Assembly (NCBI RefSeq): GCF_040267685.1
Contig: NZ_CP158367.1
Location: forward strand, 124,001 to 188,000
Reading direction: 5' to 3'
Length of the DNA stretch: 64,000 nucleotides
Source of the DNA: Proteinivorax tanatarense
GTDB taxonomy: Bacteria; Bacillota; Proteinivoracia; Proteinivoracales; Proteinivoracaceae
In this document: one piece after another, positions 48,873-59,838 of the stretch
How the letters are laid out: each line of letters begins with the position of its first letter
How positions within the stretch are numbered: the first letter of the stretch is position 1
Made by a program: the position numbers and the translations under genes
Notes under the pieces: model-generated
Seen by the model: the letters and a program-made list of their open reading frames with translations, nothing else
Told to the model about the DNA's origin: nothing
The model's database searches: none

Positions 48873-49316
48873 ATGGAACTACACAAATTAAGGCCACCGA
48901 AAGGTGCTAAAAAAGCTCGCAAAAGAAAAGGTATCGGCCCCGGAACTGGGCTAGGAAAAACCGCTGGCCGTGGACATGGCGGTCAAAATTCTCGTAGTGG
49001 CGGTGGTGTTAGACCAGGTTTTGAAGGTGGGCAAACACCACTTCAGGGCAGGGTGCCAAAAAGAGGATTTAACAACAAAAGATATACAAAGAATTGGACA
49101 ATAATAAACTTAAAAGATTTAAATATTTTCGCAGCAGAAACCGTTGTAACACCTGAGCTCTTACTGGAAAAAAAGATTATCAAAAAAATTGGCGACGGTG
49201 TCAAAGTTTTAGGAAACGGTGAACTTTCAGTTAAATTAGACGTGAAAGCTCATGGTTTTACCAAATCAGCCGCTGCGAAAATCGAGGAGCAAGGCGGCAC
49301 AACTGAGGTGATATAA
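48873..49316 (+). CDS. rplO: 50S ribosomal protein L15
   Basis: A 147-residue late-assembly protein with Gly/Arg-rich N-terminal extension ([22 protein letters not shown], about 33-54). ATG 48873 is 11 nt after GGAGG; a GTG at 48861 overlaps that site. secY begins 1 nt after the stop. Confidence 0.94.
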   Translation: MELHKLRPPKGAKKARKRKGIGPGTGLGKTAGRGHGGQNSRSGGGVRPGFEGGQTPLQGRVPKRGFNNKRYTKNWTIINLKDLNIFAAETVVTPELLLEKKIIKKIGDGVKVLGNGELSVKLDVKAHGFTKSAAAKIEEQGGTTEVI

Positions 49317-49317
49317 A

Positions 49318-50583
49318 ATGAAGTTTTTAGAGACCTTACGAAACGCCTGGAAGGTAAAAGACATCCGTACTAAGATCCTATTCACTTTAGCAATGTTGCT
49401 AGTGTTTAGATTAGGTACTTTTGTCCCAGTGCCTGGCATCGATTCAGCCCAAGTACAAAACCTAGTACAAGACGGCGGCGGGTTACTAGGACTTTTTGAT
49501 ACCCTTGGAGGGGGAGCTTTTGCTAACTTCTCAATTTTTGCCATGGGTATCATGCCTTACATTAATGCCTCAATCATTATGCAACTTTTGACAGTGGTTG
49601 TCCCAACTTTTGAAAGATGGTCAAAAGAAGGAGAAGAAGGTAAAAAGAAACTTCAACAGGCTATCAGGTACGCTACTGTTGTCATCGCGTTGATTCAGTC
49701 AATAGGACTGAGCTTTGGATTTAGAGGCTTTGTTGACAATTTTGGAGTAGGTTCAGTAACCTTAATTGCTTTAAGTTTAACTGCAGGTACTGCATTTTTG
49801 ATGTGGTTAGGTGAACAAATTACAGAAAAGGGTATAGGTAATGGTATTTCTTTGATTATATTTGCTGGTATAGTTTCGCAACTACCGGCTACCTTAATGC
49901 GTTATTTTACCCTTTGGCAAGCAGGGGAACTTCAGCTTTTTGGTATAGTGATGCTGCTACTTATGGCAGTTTTAGTAATAGCAGGCGTTGTTTATATACA
50001 AGAGGGAGAGAGAAGAATCCCAGTCCAATATGCTAAAAGAGTTGTAGGTAGGAAAATGTATGGAGGGCAAGCTACCCATATACCTTTAAAAGTAAACCAA
50101 TCTGGTGTAATCCCTGTAATTTTTGCCACTTCGATATTGATGTTTCCTTCAGCTATAGGCCAATTTACCAATAATGCAATTATATCGGCTATAGCAGGAT
50201 TCTTTGATATTGCCAGTGTTTCTGGCCAAATCCTTCAAGTTCTGCTAATTATTGCTTTTGCTTACTTTTACACTGCAATAACCGTTAATCCGGAAGATTT
50301 AGCGGATAACATGAAGAAAAACGGTGGTTTCATCCCAGGTATAAGACCAGGGAGACCAACTGCGGCCCATATACAAACAATATTAACAAGAATCACCCTT
50401 GTAGGCGCTCTTTTCCTGGCCTTGATTGTTATGCTTCCGTTTATACTAGGTGCACTTGTGGATGGAGTACAAATTGGTATAGGAGGAACATCTTTGCTAA
50501 TTGTTGTGGGTGTTGCTTTAGAAACGATGAAGCAAATAGAAAGTCAAATGCTTATGCGTCACTACAAAGGGTTTATGAGCTAA
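49318..50583 (+). CDS. secY: Protein translocase subunit SecY
   Basis: A 421-residue channel with ten membrane segments. Characteristic parts are the plug/TM2 region FSIFAMGIMPYINASIIMQL (about 76-95) and the cytoplasmic ERRIPVQYAKR (about 227-237). It starts immediately after rplO and pairs with SecE encoded at 24281. Confidence 0.97.
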   Translation: MKFLETLRNAWKVKDIRTKILFTLAMLLVFRLGTFVPVPGIDSAQVQNLVQDGGGLLGLFDTLGGGAFANFSIFAMGIMPYINASIIMQLLTVVVPTFERWSKEGEEGKKKLQQAIRYATVVIALIQSIGLSFGFRGFVDNFGVGSVTLIALSLTAGTAFLMWLGEQITEKGIGNGISLIIFAGIVSQLPATLMRYFTLWQAGELQLFGIVMLLLMAVLVIAGVVYIQEGERRIPVQYAKRVVGRKMYGGQATHIPLKVNQSGVIPVIFATSILMFPSAIGQFTNNAIISAIAGFFDIASVSGQILQVLLIIAFAYFYTAITVNPEDLADNMKKNGGFIPGIRPGRPTAAHIQTILTRITLVGALFLALIVMLPFILGALVDGVQIGIGGTSLLIVVGVALETMKQIESQMLMRHYKGFMS

Positions 50584-50604
50584 ACCTATAGGGGAGGCTA
50601 AATA

Positions 50605-51267
50605 ATGAGATTAATCTTATTAGGACCGCCTGGTGCTGGAAAGGGTACACAGGCGACACAAATAGCACAAGAATATGACATACCTCATATTTCAACTGGA
50701 GATATGTTTAGGCAAGCAGTCAAGGAACAAACAGAAATGGGTGTAAAAGCCCAAAGCTATATGGATGCTGGTAAACTTGTTCCTGATGAGATTGTTATAG
50801 GTATTGTGGCAGAACGCTTAAACAAAAGTGATTGCGTTCAAGGGTTTTTGTTAGACGGTTTTCCGCGAACTAAAGCTCAAGCCAAAGCCTTAGACGAAAT
50901 TTTAGCTCAACTAAACTCTCCATTAAATAGAGCTATAAATATAGAAGTTCCACATGAGGATCTTATTGCTAGACTAACAGGTCGAAGGGTCTGTAAAGAT
51001 TGTGGTTCAACGTACCACGTGGTTTTTAATAATACCGACCAAGAGGGCAGATGTGACAGTTGCGGGGGCGAACTTTTCCAAAGAGATGATGATAAAGAGC
51101 ATACTGCTAAAGAGCGCCTAGCTGTTTATAACAAGCAAACCCTTCCACTAATTAACTATTACAAGGAAAAAGGTAAGCTTGATAATATCGACGGCACCGG
51201 CTCTATAGAAAAGGTTTTCAAACAAATTAAAAATGCCCTAGGGAGTACTGGAAATGATAATAATTAA
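50605..51267 (+). CDS. adk: Adenylate kinase (zinc LID form)
   Basis: A 220-residue kinase, AMP + ATP to 2 ADP. P-loop GPPGAGKGT (7-15), AMP-binding STGDMFR and [10 protein letters not shown] are present. The LID carries C-x2-C...C-x2-C (CKDC and CDSC, about 130-153), the zinc-binding variant of Gram-positives. Its end overlaps map by 14 nt. Confidence 0.97.
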   Translation: MRLILLGPPGAGKGTQATQIAQEYDIPHISTGDMFRQAVKEQTEMGVKAQSYMDAGKLVPDEIVIGIVAERLNKSDCVQGFLLDGFPRTKAQAKALDEILAQLNSPLNRAINIEVPHEDLIARLTGRRVCKDCGSTYHVVFNNTDQEGRCDSCGGELFQRDDDKEHTAKERLAVYNKQTLPLINYYKEKGKLDNIDGTGSIEKVFKQIKNALGSTGNDNN

Positions 51268-52000
51268 ATCCAGTAGAGAGATAGGGCTTTTGGCCGAAGC
51301 TGGTCGTATAACTGCAGAGGCACATAAAGTTGTATCACAGGCCATAAAGCCAGGGGTAACAACTAAAGAGTTGGATAACATAGTGGAAGACTACCTCCTT
51401 TCAAAAGGGGCGCAGCCTGCGTTTAAAGGATACCATGGGTTTCCTGCTAGTATATGTGCATCCGTCAATGAAGAGGTAGTTCATGGAATTCCTGGGGGTA
51501 AAACCCTAAAAAATGGAGATATTATTAGTATTGATATTGGAGCGAAGATTAACGGCTACCATGGCGATGCAGCGAAGACATATGCTGTAGGGGAAGTTTC
51601 CTCGGAGATTAATCAGCTGTTAAAAGTCACAGAAGAGTCACTAATGTTAGGAATTGAAAAAGCTACAGTAGGAAATCGTTTATATGATATCTCTGCTGCA
51701 ATCCAACAGCATGTAGAACGCTTTAACTACGGAATAGTCAAAGATTATGCCGGACACGGCATCGGTCAAAAGATGCATGAGGCTCCTGAAATCCCTAACT
51801 ACGGAAAGCCAGGACAAGGGCCAAGGCTCAAAGCAGGAATGGCATTGGCTATAGAACCTATGATTAATTTAGGGACTCATAAGGTTAAAACATTAAAAGA
51901 TGGTTGGACAGTAGTTACGCTAGACAAAAAACCATCGGCTCATTTTGAGCACACAATAGTTATAACAGAAAACGGTCCCGAAATAATGACTATTTGCTAG
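51254..52000 (+). CDS. map: Methionine aminopeptidase type I
   Basis: A 248-residue metallo-aminopeptidase removing initiator Met. Metal ligands are seen in [17 protein letters not shown] (two Asp), [10 protein letters not shown] (His), ALAIEPMI (Glu) and HFEHTIVIT (Glu). ATG 51254 lies within adk, so coupling is likely. Confidence 0.96.
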   Translation: MIIIKSSREIGLLAEAGRITAEAHKVVSQAIKPGVTTKELDNIVEDYLLSKGAQPAFKGYHGFPASICASVNEEVVHGIPGGKTLKNGDIISIDIGAKINGYHGDAAKTYAVGEVSSEINQLLKVTEESLMLGIEKATVGNRLYDISAAIQQHVERFNYGIVKDYAGHGIGQKMHEAPEIPNYGKPGQGPRLKAGMALAIEPMINLGTHKVKTLKDGWTVVTLDKKPSAHFEHTIVITENGPEIMTIC

Positions 52001-52030
52001 CTTAGGGTAAAAAAGGAGGGGAAGATTTCC

Positions 52031-52288
52031 TTGACTGATATACAAACAGGACAGTTAGTCCGCTCTAAAAAGGGACGAGATTTAGGGAATTTGTATATAG
52101 TAATGGCTATAGAGGGTGATAGAGTGCTGTTGGTTGACGGCAAAAAAAGACCAACCAAAAAGCCTAAGGCGAAAAACATAAAGCATATCACTCCTATTAC
52201 AAAAAACAAGACCGGCTTCATTTTGCAAGGGTCTATAAAAGATAGTGCGGTAGTGCAATTTATCAATCTTAGCAAAATGGATCTTTAA
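52031..52288 (+). CDS. KOW-domain RNA-binding protein (L14e/L27e-like)
   Basis: An 85-residue basic protein with an N-terminal KOW-like SH3 barrel, visible as TGQLVRSKKGRDLGNLYIVMAIEGDRVLLVDG (two parts, about 5-38), followed by a Lys/Pro stretch. Proteins of this type lie between map and infA in many Clostridia and resemble eukaryotic/archaeal L14e. Ribosome or RNA association is inferred. TTG start about 10 nt after GGAGGGG. Confidence 0.85.
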   Translation: MTDIQTGQLVRSKKGRDLGNLYIVMAIEGDRVLLVDGKKRPTKKPKAKNIKHITPITKNKTGFILQGSIKDSAVVQFINLSKMDL

Positions 52289-52314
52289 CCGGTTAAAAAG
52301 GAGGTTTTAGCCAT

Positions 52315-52533
52315 ATGGCAAAACAAGACGTGATTGAAACAGTAGGGGAAGTTGTTGATACACTCCCAAATGCTATGTTCAAAGTTAAATTAGAGAATGA
52401 CCATGAAGTGCTGGCCCATGTATCCGGCAAGCTCAGAATGAACTTTATCAAAATACTACCTGGAGATAAAGTAACTGTAGAACTGTCTCCGTACGACCTT
52501 ACTAGAGGGCGAATCACCATTCGCCATAAATAG
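52315..52533 (+). CDS. infA: Translation initiation factor IF-1
   Basis: A 72-residue OB-fold A-site factor: [22 protein letters not shown] at the start, [20 protein letters not shown] in the middle and [12 protein letters not shown] at the end match the family. AGGAGG is upstream. Confidence 0.96.
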   Translation: MAKQDVIETVGEVVDTLPNAMFKVKLENDHEVLAHVSGKLRMNFIKILPGDKVTVELSPYDLTRGRITIRHK

Positions 52534-52540
52534 TCCATAG

Positions 52541-52672
<132 letters not shown>

Positions 52673-52690
52673 AGAATAGGAGGTGTCAGT

Positions 52691-53059
52691 ATGGCCAGAA
52701 TTGCTGGGGTTGACTTACCCAAAAATAAGAGAGTTGAAATTGGCCTTACCTATATCTATGGTGTTGGCAGAACAACTTCCAACCAAGTTCTAAGTGCTGT
52801 TGGTATTAATACAGATACAAGGGTAAAAGACCTTACCGATGAAGAGGTAAACAGACTTAGAGAAGAAATAGATAAAAGTTTAACCGTTGAAGGTGATCTT
52901 CGTCGAGAAAACGCTATGAACATAAAAAGACTTATAGAAATTGGAAGTTACCGCGGACGTCGTCATCGTCAAGGTTTACCAGTTAGAGGACAAAATACTA
53001 AAAATAATTCTCGTACTCGTAAGGGACCGAAAAAGAGCGGTATTCGCAACAAAAAATAG
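52691..53059 (+). CDS. rpsM: 30S ribosomal protein S13
   Basis: A 122-residue head protein contacting the P-site tRNA and 50[27 protein letters not shown] start and the [22 protein letters not shown] tail are typical. Confidence 0.97.
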   Translation: MARIAGVDLPKNKRVEIGLTYIYGVGRTTSNQVLSAVGINTDTRVKDLTDEEVNRLREEIDKSLTVEGDLRRENAMNIKRLIEIGSYRGRRHRQGLPVRGQNTKNNSRTRKGPKKSGIRNKK

Positions 53060-53079
53060 GTTAAAGGAGGGACTAAAAT

Positions 53080-53469
53080 ATGGCACGTAGAAGCACCCGT
53101 CCAAAACGTAAAGAACGGAAGAATATAGAACGTGGCGCAGCTCACATTCATTCGACCTTTAATAACACAATTATAACAATTTCTGATGTAGCGGGTAACA
53201 CACTTGCTTGGTCAAGTGCAGGAGCAATGGGTTTTAAAGGCTCAAGAAAAAGCACTCCTTTTGCTGCTCAAACTGCTGCGGAATCCGCGGCGGATACAGC
53301 TATGGAACATGGGTTAAAGTATATTGAAGTTACAGTAAATGGACCTGGTTCTGGAAGAGAAGCTGCAATTAGAGCCCTTCAAGCTGCAGGTCTTGAAGTA
53401 AGCGCAATTAGAGATGTAACACCAATACCACACAACGGTTGTAGACCACCTAAGCGCCGTCGTGTATAA
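53080..53469 (+). CDS. rpsK: 30S ribosomal protein S11
   Basis: A 129-residue platform protein. The segments [11 protein letters not shown] (about 27-37), [14 protein letters not shown] and the end [17 protein letters not shown] are typical. GGAGG precedes ATG by about 9 nt. Confidence 0.97.
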   Translation: MARRSTRPKRKERKNIERGAAHIHSTFNNTIITISDVAGNTLAWSSAGAMGFKGSRKSTPFAAQTAAESAADTAMEHGLKYIEVTVNGPGSGREAAIRALQAAGLEVSAIRDVTPIPHNGCRPPKRRRV

Positions 53470-53496
53470 CATTTTATAGGAGGTGTATGAATAGAT

Positions 53497-54123
53497 ATGG
53501 CAAGATATACTGAAAGCGTGTGCCGTCAATGTCGTAGAGAAGGCACGAAACTATTTCTAAAAGGCGAAAGATGCTATACGCCTAAATGTGCCGTTGATCG
53601 TAGAGCTTATGCTCCTGGTCAGCATGGACAATCAAGAAAAAAAGTGTCAGAGTATGGGCTACAGCTTAGAGAAAAACAAAAAGTTCGTAGAATCTACGGT
53701 GTTCTGGAAAAACAGTTTAGAAACTACTTTAAAGAAGCCAACAGGCTGCCAGGCATTACTGGTGACAACCTACTTCAACTACTAGAACAAAGATTAGATA
53801 ACGTAGTGTTCCGTCTAGGGTTTGCTACATCAAGAGTGGAAGGTAGACAATTAGTGAACCATGGTCATTTTTTAGTAAATGGCAAAAAAGTAAATATTCC
53901 TTCATACCAAATTCAACCTGGTGATGTAATTGAGGTTAAAGAAAAAAGCAAAAATTCTCCTAGATTAAAGGAAATTAAAGAAATTGCTGCTACTCAAAAC
54001 ACAGTTGCATGGTTAGAGAGAGACGTAGAGTCACTTTCAGGTAAGGTTGTAGCTGCTCCTAAGCGGGAAGACATCGATATGCCAATCGAAGAACACTTAA
54101 TTGTAGAGCTTTACTCTAGATAA
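53497..54123 (+). CDS. rpsD: 30S ribosomal protein S4 (cysteine-containing form)
   Basis: A 208-residue primary 16S binder. The N-terminus has Cys at about 9, 12, 26 and 31 (zinc-binding arrangement), followed by [10 protein letters not shown] and an S4 domain (about 98-160). In Bacillus S4 autoregulates from a leader; rpsD here sits inside the alpha operon instead. Confidence 0.96.
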   Translation: MARYTESVCRQCRREGTKLFLKGERCYTPKCAVDRRAYAPGQHGQSRKKVSEYGLQLREKQKVRRIYGVLEKQFRNYFKEANRLPGITGDNLLQLLEQRLDNVVFRLGFATSRVEGRQLVNHGHFLVNGKKVNIPSYQIQPGDVIEVKEKSKNSPRLKEIKEIAATQNTVAWLERDVESLSGKVVAAPKREDIDMPIEEHLIVELYSR

Positions 54124-54183
54124 GCTTAGTAAACTAGCAGCCCTCGAAAACTCCATATATAACGAGAAAGGGAGGGTATAAAC

Positions 54184-55131
54184 TTGATAGAAATTGAAAA
54201 ACCCACAATAGAATGTATAAAAATGTCAGAAGATAACACCTATGGTGAGTTTGTTGTAGAGCCTTTAGAGAGGGGATATGGCAACACACTTGGTAATTCT
54301 TTAAGAAGAATACTTATATCATCTTTACCTGGCGCTGCTGTCACCAGCGTTAAAATTGAGGGAGTCCCCCATGAGTTCTCCACAATTAAAGGATTAAAAG
54401 AGGATACCACTGAGGTAATTCTTAACCTTAAAGAGTTAAGTCTTAAAATTCATAGCCAACAACCGAAGACATTGCTATTAAATTATGAAGGTGCTGGTGT
54501 GATCACTGCAGGTGATATCTCGCCTGACGCTGATGTTGAAATTTTAAATCCAGATCATGTGATAGCTCATGCTTCGGAGGGTACCAACCTGTCCATGGAA
54601 ATCAGTGTAGAACCAGGCAGAGGCTATGTACCCGCAGAAAAGAAAAACACTGATGATCAACCTATCGGAGTAATAGCTGTTGATTCAATCTTTACTCCAA
54701 TTAAAAAGGTTAAGTATTCAGTGCAAGATACCAGAGTTGGTCAAATCACAAACTATGATAAATTGACTTTGGAGGTTCTAACCGACGGTAGCATTAGACC
54801 AGATGAAGCAATAAGTCTAGCTGCTAAAATCATGAATGAACATTTAGAACTTTTCATCGATCTAACCCATACTGTAAGCGATATTGAAGTAATGGTAGAA
54901 AAAGAAGAGGATGAAAAGGAAAAAGTCTTTGAAATGCCAATCGAAGATCTAGAGTTCTCCGTAAGATCCTATAATTGCTTGAAAAGAGCTGGAATTAACT
55001 ATGTTGAAGAGCTAGTTCAAAAAAGTGAAGGCGATATGATGAAGGTTAGAAACCTTGGCAGAAAATCCTTAGAAGAAGTGCAAGACAAACTAAGAAAACT
55101 AGGATTATCCCTAAGAGAAGAGGATGAATAA
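54184..55131 (+). CDS. rpoA: DNA-directed RNA polymerase alpha subunit
   Basis: A 315-residue subunit. The N-terminal domain (about 1-230) has [18 protein letters not shown] and dimerises to assemble beta and beta'; the C-terminal domain (about 245-310) has the helix-hairpin-helix [14 protein letters not shown]...[10 protein letters not shown] for UP elements. TTG start, with AGGGAGGG upstream. Confidence 0.97.
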   Translation: MIEIEKPTIECIKMSEDNTYGEFVVEPLERGYGNTLGNSLRRILISSLPGAAVTSVKIEGVPHEFSTIKGLKEDTTEVILNLKELSLKIHSQQPKTLLLNYEGAGVITAGDISPDADVEILNPDHVIAHASEGTNLSMEISVEPGRGYVPAEKKNTDDQPIGVIAVDSIFTPIKKVKYSVQDTRVGQITNYDKLTLEVLTDGSIRPDEAISLAAKIMNEHLELFIDLTHTVSDIEVMVEKEEDEKEKVFEMPIEDLEFSVRSYNCLKRAGINYVEELVQKSEGDMMKVRNLGRKSLEEVQDKLRKLGLSLREEDE

Positions 55132-55146
55132 AGGAGGGGATATTAG

Positions 55147-55485
55147 ATGGCACACAGCAAGTTTGGACGGACAACAAACCAAAGAAAAGCTTTGTTAAGA
55201 GGCTTAACTACTTCTCTACTAAAAGAGGGCAGAATTATGACTACTGTGACAAAGGCGAAGAACGTTCGCCCTTTAGCAGAAAAAATGATAACTCTAGGCA
55301 AACGTGGAGACTTACACGCTAGAAGACAAGCCGCCTCTTTCATTCTAGAAAAAGAAGTAGTAGCCCAGTTGTTTGATGATATAGCTCCAAAATACGCCGA
55401 AAGAAATGGTGGATATACTAGGATAGTTAAAGTTGGTCCTAGAAAAGGAGATGCAGCAGAACAAGTTATTATAGAGCTAGTTTAA
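55147..55485 (+). CDS. rplQ: 50S ribosomal protein L17
   Basis: A 112-residue protein, [20 protein letters not shown] at the start and [18 protein letters not shown] near the end. It closes the alpha operon; a complex terminator follows. Confidence 0.96.
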   Translation: MAHSKFGRTTNQRKALLRGLTTSLLKEGRIMTTVTKAKNVRPLAEKMITLGKRGDLHARRQAASFILEKEVVAQLFDDIAPKYAERNGGYTRIVKVGPRKGDAAEQVIIELV

Positions 55486-55499
55486 CTAAAAGCTAAACT

Positions 55500-55572
55500 G
55501 ACAGGACATGGGGCAGTTAACGGTTATAATCGGAAGCGGTTATAACCGATAACTGTTTTAGCCTGTCTTTTT
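55500..55572 (+). terminator. Nested terminator after rplQ
   Basis: An outer pair GACAGG (55500-55505)/CCTGTC (55562-55567) encloses CAGTTA/TAACTG and CGGTTATAA (55521-55529)/TTATAACCG (55540-55548). T residues follow at 55568-55572. The three-tier stem would end the S10-spc-alpha transcript. Confidence 0.85.
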
Positions 55573-55619
55573 AAATATTTGATACAGCCAAAATTGGCTC
55601 CCAAAAGGGAGGTAAAACC

Positions 55620-56450
55620 ATGGAGAATATAATAGAAATAAAAAACTTATATCACTACTATAATAAAGACTCAGAAGATAAAGTCACTGCATTAGATGGA
55701 GTGTCTATAACTATACAAAAAGGTGAATTTGTAGTAATTATAGGACATAATGGTTCAGGCAAATCCACCTTGGCAAAACACTTAAATGGAATATTAGATT
55801 CAGAAAAGGGCTCAGTTATAATAGACGGAGAAAAACTAACAGAAGAGAACTATTGGAATATTCGACAAAAAGTTGGACTTGTATTTCAAAATCCTGACAA
55901 TCAAATTATCGCAACAGTGGTTGAAGAAGACGTGGCTTTTGGGCCAGAAAACTTAGGCTTAGACCAAAAAACAATTATTCAACAAGTAGGAGAATCCCTA
56001 AAACAAGTAGGAATGGAAAACTATCGAAATCATGCTCCCCATCTTTTGTCAGGCGGGCAAAAACAAAGGGTAGCAATAGCAGGTATTTTAGCTATGCGCC
56101 CTAAATGCTTAGTTTTAGATGAGCCCACAGCCATGCTAGATCCTAAAGGTCGGAGAGAAGTTATGGAGACTGTAAAAGAACTAAACGAAAAAGAAAAAAT
56201 AACAGTTGTTCATATAACCCACCATATGGATGAAGCAGCTTTAGCAGATCGAGTGATAGTGATGGAAAATGGGAGTGTTGTGATGCAAGGTAAGCCCAGA
56301 GAGGTTTTTAAGCAAGTTGAAAAACTAAGAGGTTTAGGATTAGATGTTCCCCTAGCTACAGAAATAGCTTATGATCTTAACAAAGAAGGCTATCACCTTC
56401 CCGATGACATAACAACAATAGACGAGTTGGTGAATTATTTATGTCAATAA
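55620..56450 (+). CDS. ecfA1: Energy-coupling factor transporter ATPase EcfA1
   Basis: A 276-residue ECF ATPase for vitamin/micronutrient uptake. Walker [10 protein letters not shown] (about 41-49), Q-loop FQNPDNQ, signature LSGGQKQR and Walker [13 protein letters not shown] are present. Works with EcfA2 and EcfT and exchangeable S components encoded elsewhere. It overlaps ecfA2 by 10 nt. Confidence 0.95.
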   Translation: MENIIEIKNLYHYYNKDSEDKVTALDGVSITIQKGEFVVIIGHNGSGKSTLAKHLNGILDSEKGSVIIDGEKLTEENYWNIRQKVGLVFQNPDNQIIATVVEEDVAFGPENLGLDQKTIIQQVGESLKQVGMENYRNHAPHLLSGGQKQRVAIAGILAMRPKCLVLDEPTAMLDPKGRREVMETVKELNEKEKITVVHITHHMDEAALADRVIVMENGSVVMQGKPREVFKQVEKLRGLGLDVPLATEIAYDLNKEGYHLPDDITTIDELVNYLCQ

Positions 56451-57301
56451 AAGTTGAAAATTTAAGTCATGTTTACTCACCTAATACTCCCTTTGAAATA
56501 ACAGCGCTAAGCGATGTAACAACTACGATTTCCCATGGCGAGTTTATCGGAATTATTGGTCATACCGGGTCAGGGAAATCTACTTTAATTCAACACCTTA
56601 ATGGACTTTTAAAACCCACAAGCGGTAAAATCACAGTAGATGGTTTAGATTTAACATCAAGCCAAACTAAGTTAAAAGAAGTTAGGAAAAAGGTAGGTCT
56701 AGTTTTTCAGTATCCAGAACATCAACTATTTGAAGAAACAGTTTCTCAAGATGTAGCGTTCGGACCTAGAAATTTAGGAGTAGCGGAAAATGAAGCCATA
56801 TTGCGAGCAAAAAAAGCACTGCAGTGGGTTAATCTTGATTATGAACAAATTAAAAATCGTTCACCCTTTGAACTTTCAGGGGGACAAATGAGAAGAGTCG
56901 CCTTAGCAGGAGTTTTAGCAATGGAGCCTAAGTACTTAATTTTAGATGAGCCGACGGCAGGGTTAGACCCTAAAGGTCGTGAAGATATATTGGGTAGAAT
57001 AAAACAACTTCATAAGGAGCTAAACCTAACAATAATATTAGTTTCCCATAGCATGGATGAAATAGGAAAGCTAGTTGATAGAATTATGGTTATGGAAAAA
57101 GCAAAAATTTTTATCGACGACACTCCCAAGAAAGTTTTTTCAAAGAGGGATGAACTAATAAACTTAGGTTTAGACGTTCCAGAAGTAACCACATTGGCTG
57201 TTAAACTCAAAGAAAAAGGAATGGATATAGACTCAACTATTTATAAAGCAGAAGAGATGAAAAAAGAGTTGCGTAAGTTATTAGGGGGTGCCAGACCTTG
57301 A
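56441..57301 (+). CDS. ecfA2: Energy-coupling factor transporter ATPase EcfA2
   Basis: A 286-residue partner ATPase with Walker [10 protein letters not shown] (about 40-48), Q-loop FQYPEHQ, signature LSGGQMRR and Walker [20 protein letters not shown] with its Tyr is typical of EcfA2. It overlaps ecfA1 by 10 nt and ecfT by 4 nt. Confidence 0.95.
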   Translation: MSIKVENLSHVYSPNTPFEITALSDVTTTISHGEFIGIIGHTGSGKSTLIQHLNGLLKPTSGKITVDGLDLTSSQTKLKEVRKKVGLVFQYPEHQLFEETVSQDVAFGPRNLGVAENEAILRAKKALQWVNLDYEQIKNRSPFELSGGQMRRVALAGVLAMEPKYLILDEPTAGLDPKGREDILGRIKQLHKELNLTIILVSHSMDEIGKLVDRIMVMEKAKIFIDDTPKKVFSKRDELINLGLDVPEVTTLAVKLKEKGMDIDSTIYKAEEMKKELRKLLGGARP

Positions 57302-58104
57302 GTATTTTAAAAAATATAACAATTGGTCAATATTACCCCGGTTCATCATATGTTCATAACCTTGATCCTCGGCTAAAGCTCATGGCAACCCTTGTTCTAA
57401 TAATCACTTTATTTTTCATAAATACTTTTTGGGGATATATCCCCTTGGTGATTCTATTATTTTTAACTATTAAATCTTCTCAAATACCGATAAGGATGGT
57501 ACTTAAAGGCTTAAAGCCGCTATGGTTTTTAATAGCTTTTACTTTGATTTTACATGTCTTTTTTACATCAGGAGGGACAGCCCTAGTTTCTTTTTGGAGG
57601 GTAGAAATACAAAGCGCGGGAGTTTACCAAGGTTTTTTTATGGCATCCCGTTTGGCACTTTTAGTAATTAATACATCGATTTTAACTTTAACAACATCTC
57701 CGATAGCTTTAACCGACGCCATAGAAAGTCTTCTCTCTCCATTTAAGAAAATTGGGATACCAGCCCATGAACTAGCGATGATGATGACAATAGCCCTAAG
57801 ATTTATCCCTACCCTATTAGAAGAAACAGATAAAATCATGAAGGCACAAATGGCAAGAGGAGCAGACTTTGAAAGTGGGAACATGCTGCGGAGGGCTAAA
57901 GCGCTAGTCCCTTTGTTAGTTCCTTTATTTATTAGCGCCTTTAGGCGAGCGGATGAGCTAGCCATGGCTATGGAATCAAGATGCTATCGTGGTGGAGAGG
58001 GAAGAACTAAAATGAAAGCATTAAAAGCAACAACTAAAGATTATTACCCCCTTATAGGGTCAATACTACTATTAATTATAATAATATTAACGCCATTTTT
58101 TTAG
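57298..58104 (+). CDS. ecfT: Energy-coupling factor transporter transmembrane protein EcfT
   Basis: A 268-residue scaffold with several membrane helices. The two coupling Arg motifs that dock the ATPases appear as KAQMARGAD (about 180-188) and AMAMESRCYRG (about 219-229). TTG start overlapping the ecfA2 end. Confidence 0.94.
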   Translation: MSILKNITIGQYYPGSSYVHNLDPRLKLMATLVLIITLFFINTFWGYIPLVILLFLTIKSSQIPIRMVLKGLKPLWFLIAFTLILHVFFTSGGTALVSFWRVEIQSAGVYQGFFMASRLALLVINTSILTLTTSPIALTDAIESLLSPFKKIGIPAHELAMMMTIALRFIPTLLEETDKIMKAQMARGADFESGNMLRRAKALVPLLVPLFISAFRRADELAMAMESRCYRGGEGRTKMKALKATTKDYYPLIGSILLLIIIILTPFF

Positions 58105-58113
58105 GTGATGAAA

Positions 58114-58857
58114 ATGCATAACACAAAACTTACCGTTGAATATGACGGAACAAATTATAATGGTTTTCAAATACAATCACAAACAAAGAATCAAACCATA
58201 CAAGGACACTTAGAAAGAGTTATAAATATGTTATATGGAGAAAAAATAAAAAGTATAATTTGCAGCAGAACAGATAAAGGAGTTCATGCAAAGGGGCAAG
58301 TAATAAACTTCCATCATAATAAAAACAAGTTTAACAGTTTTACTTTAATAAAGGCTATGAACGCAAACTTACCAGAAGATATAAGAGTAATAAAAGTAGA
58401 AAATGCGGCACCTGATTTTCATAGTAGATACCATGCTAAACGTAAAAAATACAGTTATTTAATCGACAACTCTATCGCCCACAGGCCTTTATTGAAAAGG
58501 TATTCTCATCATATTCCCCATAAATTGGACGTTCAAGCTATGCAAAACGGTGGAGATATTTTGTTAGGAACCCACGATTTTACATCTTTTAAAGGTAAAA
58601 AAGGTCTAACAAAATCGCCCATTCGTACGTTATATAACCTAAGCATCGAGGAAAAAAATCAGTTTATATATTTTGACGTAGAGGGCAACGGGTTTTTGTA
58701 CAACATGGTTAGGATAATTGTGGGAACGTTGGTTAAAGTAGGTAGAGGACAGCAACCATATCAACATATTGAAAATATATTGAAAAAAAAAGACAGAGAC
58801 TTTGCAGGGCCAACAGCGCCTGCCCATGGTCTGATACTTGAAAAAGTATACTATTAA
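58114..58857 (+). CDS. truA: tRNA pseudouridine(38-40) synthase TruA
   Basis: A 247-residue synthase. The catalytic Asp lies in CSRTDKGVHAKGQ (about 50-62). FHSRYHAKRKKYSY and GNGFLYNMVRIIVGTL are typical. Three close in-frame starts (GTG 58105, ATG 58108, ATG 58114) exist; ATG 58114 is preferred because AGGTGA lies just before it and the length matches homologues. Confidence 0.93.
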   Translation: MHNTKLTVEYDGTNYNGFQIQSQTKNQTIQGHLERVINMLYGEKIKSIICSRTDKGVHAKGQVINFHHNKNKFNSFTLIKAMNANLPEDIRVIKVENAAPDFHSRYHAKRKKYSYLIDNSIAHRPLLKRYSHHIPHKLDVQAMQNGGDILLGTHDFTSFKGKKGLTKSPIRTLYNLSIEEKNQFIYFDVEGNGFLYNMVRIIVGTLVKVGRGQQPYQHIENILKKKDRDFAGPTAPAHGLILEKVYY

Positions 58858-58870
58858 ATAACAATGTTAC

Positions 58871-58899
58871 TTGACATTGAAAAAAAATTGTACTAAAAT
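58871..58899 (+). promoter_or_regulatory. Promoter of rplM-rpsI
   Basis: TTGACA (58871-58876), 17 nt, TAAAAT (58894-58899), right after truA. The start would be near 58906. Confidence 0.75.
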
Positions 58900-58904
58900 T
58901 ATTA

Positions 58905-58975
58905 GAGTATGTATAATTCCATTAGCCCCGGGATTACTCATATCATAAGAAGTTAAATCAAGGAGGGAAACACCC
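58905..58975 (+). promoter_or_regulatory. Candidate L13 leader
   Basis: GAGTA (58905-58909) and TAATTCC (58914-58920) pair with GGGATTA (58930-58936) and the following CTC, forming one hairpin at the 5' end of the rplM mRNA. Firmicute rplM genes are known to have an L13 leader; I infer this is one from position and shape, not from a sequence match. Confidence 0.5.
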
Positions 58976-59428
58976 ATGCGTACAACCTTCATGGCAAAAG
59001 CTAACGAAGTTGAAAGAAAATGGTACATTGTAGACGCTGAAGGTCAAACCCTAGGTAGATTAGCTAGTGAAGTAGCTACTATCTTAAGGGGTAAACATAA
59101 AGCTATTTATACTCCCCATGTAGATACTGGAGATTTTGTAATTATTATCAATGCAGATAAAGCAGTTCTTACCGGGAAAAAGTTAGAGCAAAAAATTTAT
59201 TACAAGCACTCTCAATATCCAGGTGGCCTTAAGAAAACCACAGCATCTCAAATGATGGATGAAAAACCAGAAAGAGCACTATACCTTGCTGTAAAAGGTA
59301 TGTTGCCTCACAATAAACTGGGTAGTGCTATGCTTAAAAAACTACGTGTATACAGGGGTCAAGAACACCCCCACGAAGCCCAAATGCCAGTTGAGTGGCA
59401 ATTACGTGGAAGTAGAAAGGGGGAATAG
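58976..59428 (+). CDS. rplM: 50S ribosomal protein L13
   Basis: A 150-residue early-assembly protein. [19 protein letters not shown] (about 13-31), [10 protein letters not shown] and [11 protein letters not shown] are typical. It starts MRTTFMAK as in Bacillus, with AAGGAGGG upstream. rpsI follows after 3 nt. Confidence 0.96.
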   Translation: MRTTFMAKANEVERKWYIVDAEGQTLGRLASEVATILRGKHKAIYTPHVDTGDFVIIINADKAVLTGKKLEQKIYYKHSQYPGGLKKTTASQMMDEKPERALYLAVKGMLPHNKLGSAMLKKLRVYRGQEHPHEAQMPVEWQLRGSRKGE

Positions 59429-59431
59429 CAG

Positions 59432-59827
59432 ATGGCAAATGTACAATTTATAGGGACTGGTCGTCGTAAAAAGTCAATTGCCAGAGTTAGGTTAATTCCT
59501 GGCGAAGGAAAAATTATAATTAACAAAAGAGATATGGATTCATATTTTGGAGGACTTGATACATTAAAGCTTATCGTGAAACAGCCACTAGAAGCAACTG
59601 AATTACAAAGTAAGTATGATGTATATGTAAATGTTGACGGTGGTGGTATTTCTGGTCAAGCAGGTGCTATACGTCATGGTGTAGCAAGAGCTCTTCTTCA
59701 AGCAGCTCCAGAAACTAGACCTGTACTTAAAAAAGCAGGCTTCTTAACTAGGGACCCAAGAATGGTAGAGAGAAAGAAGTACGGCTTGAAAAAAGCTCGT
59801 CGTGCGCCACAATTCTCCAAGCGTTAG
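59432..59827 (+). CDS. rpsI: 30S ribosomal protein S9
   Basis: A 131-residue head protein whose C-terminal Lys/Arg tail reaches the P-site t[20 protein letters not shown] at the start, [19 protein letters not shown] in the middle and the [11 protein letters not shown] end match the family. Confidence 0.97.
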   Translation: MANVQFIGTGRRKKSIARVRLIPGEGKIIINKRDMDSYFGGLDTLKLIVKQPLEATELQSKYDVYVNVDGGGISGQAGAIRHGVARALLQAAPETRPVLKKAGFLTRDPRMVERKKYGLKKARRAPQFSKR

Positions 59828-59838
59828 AACTTATTCAC

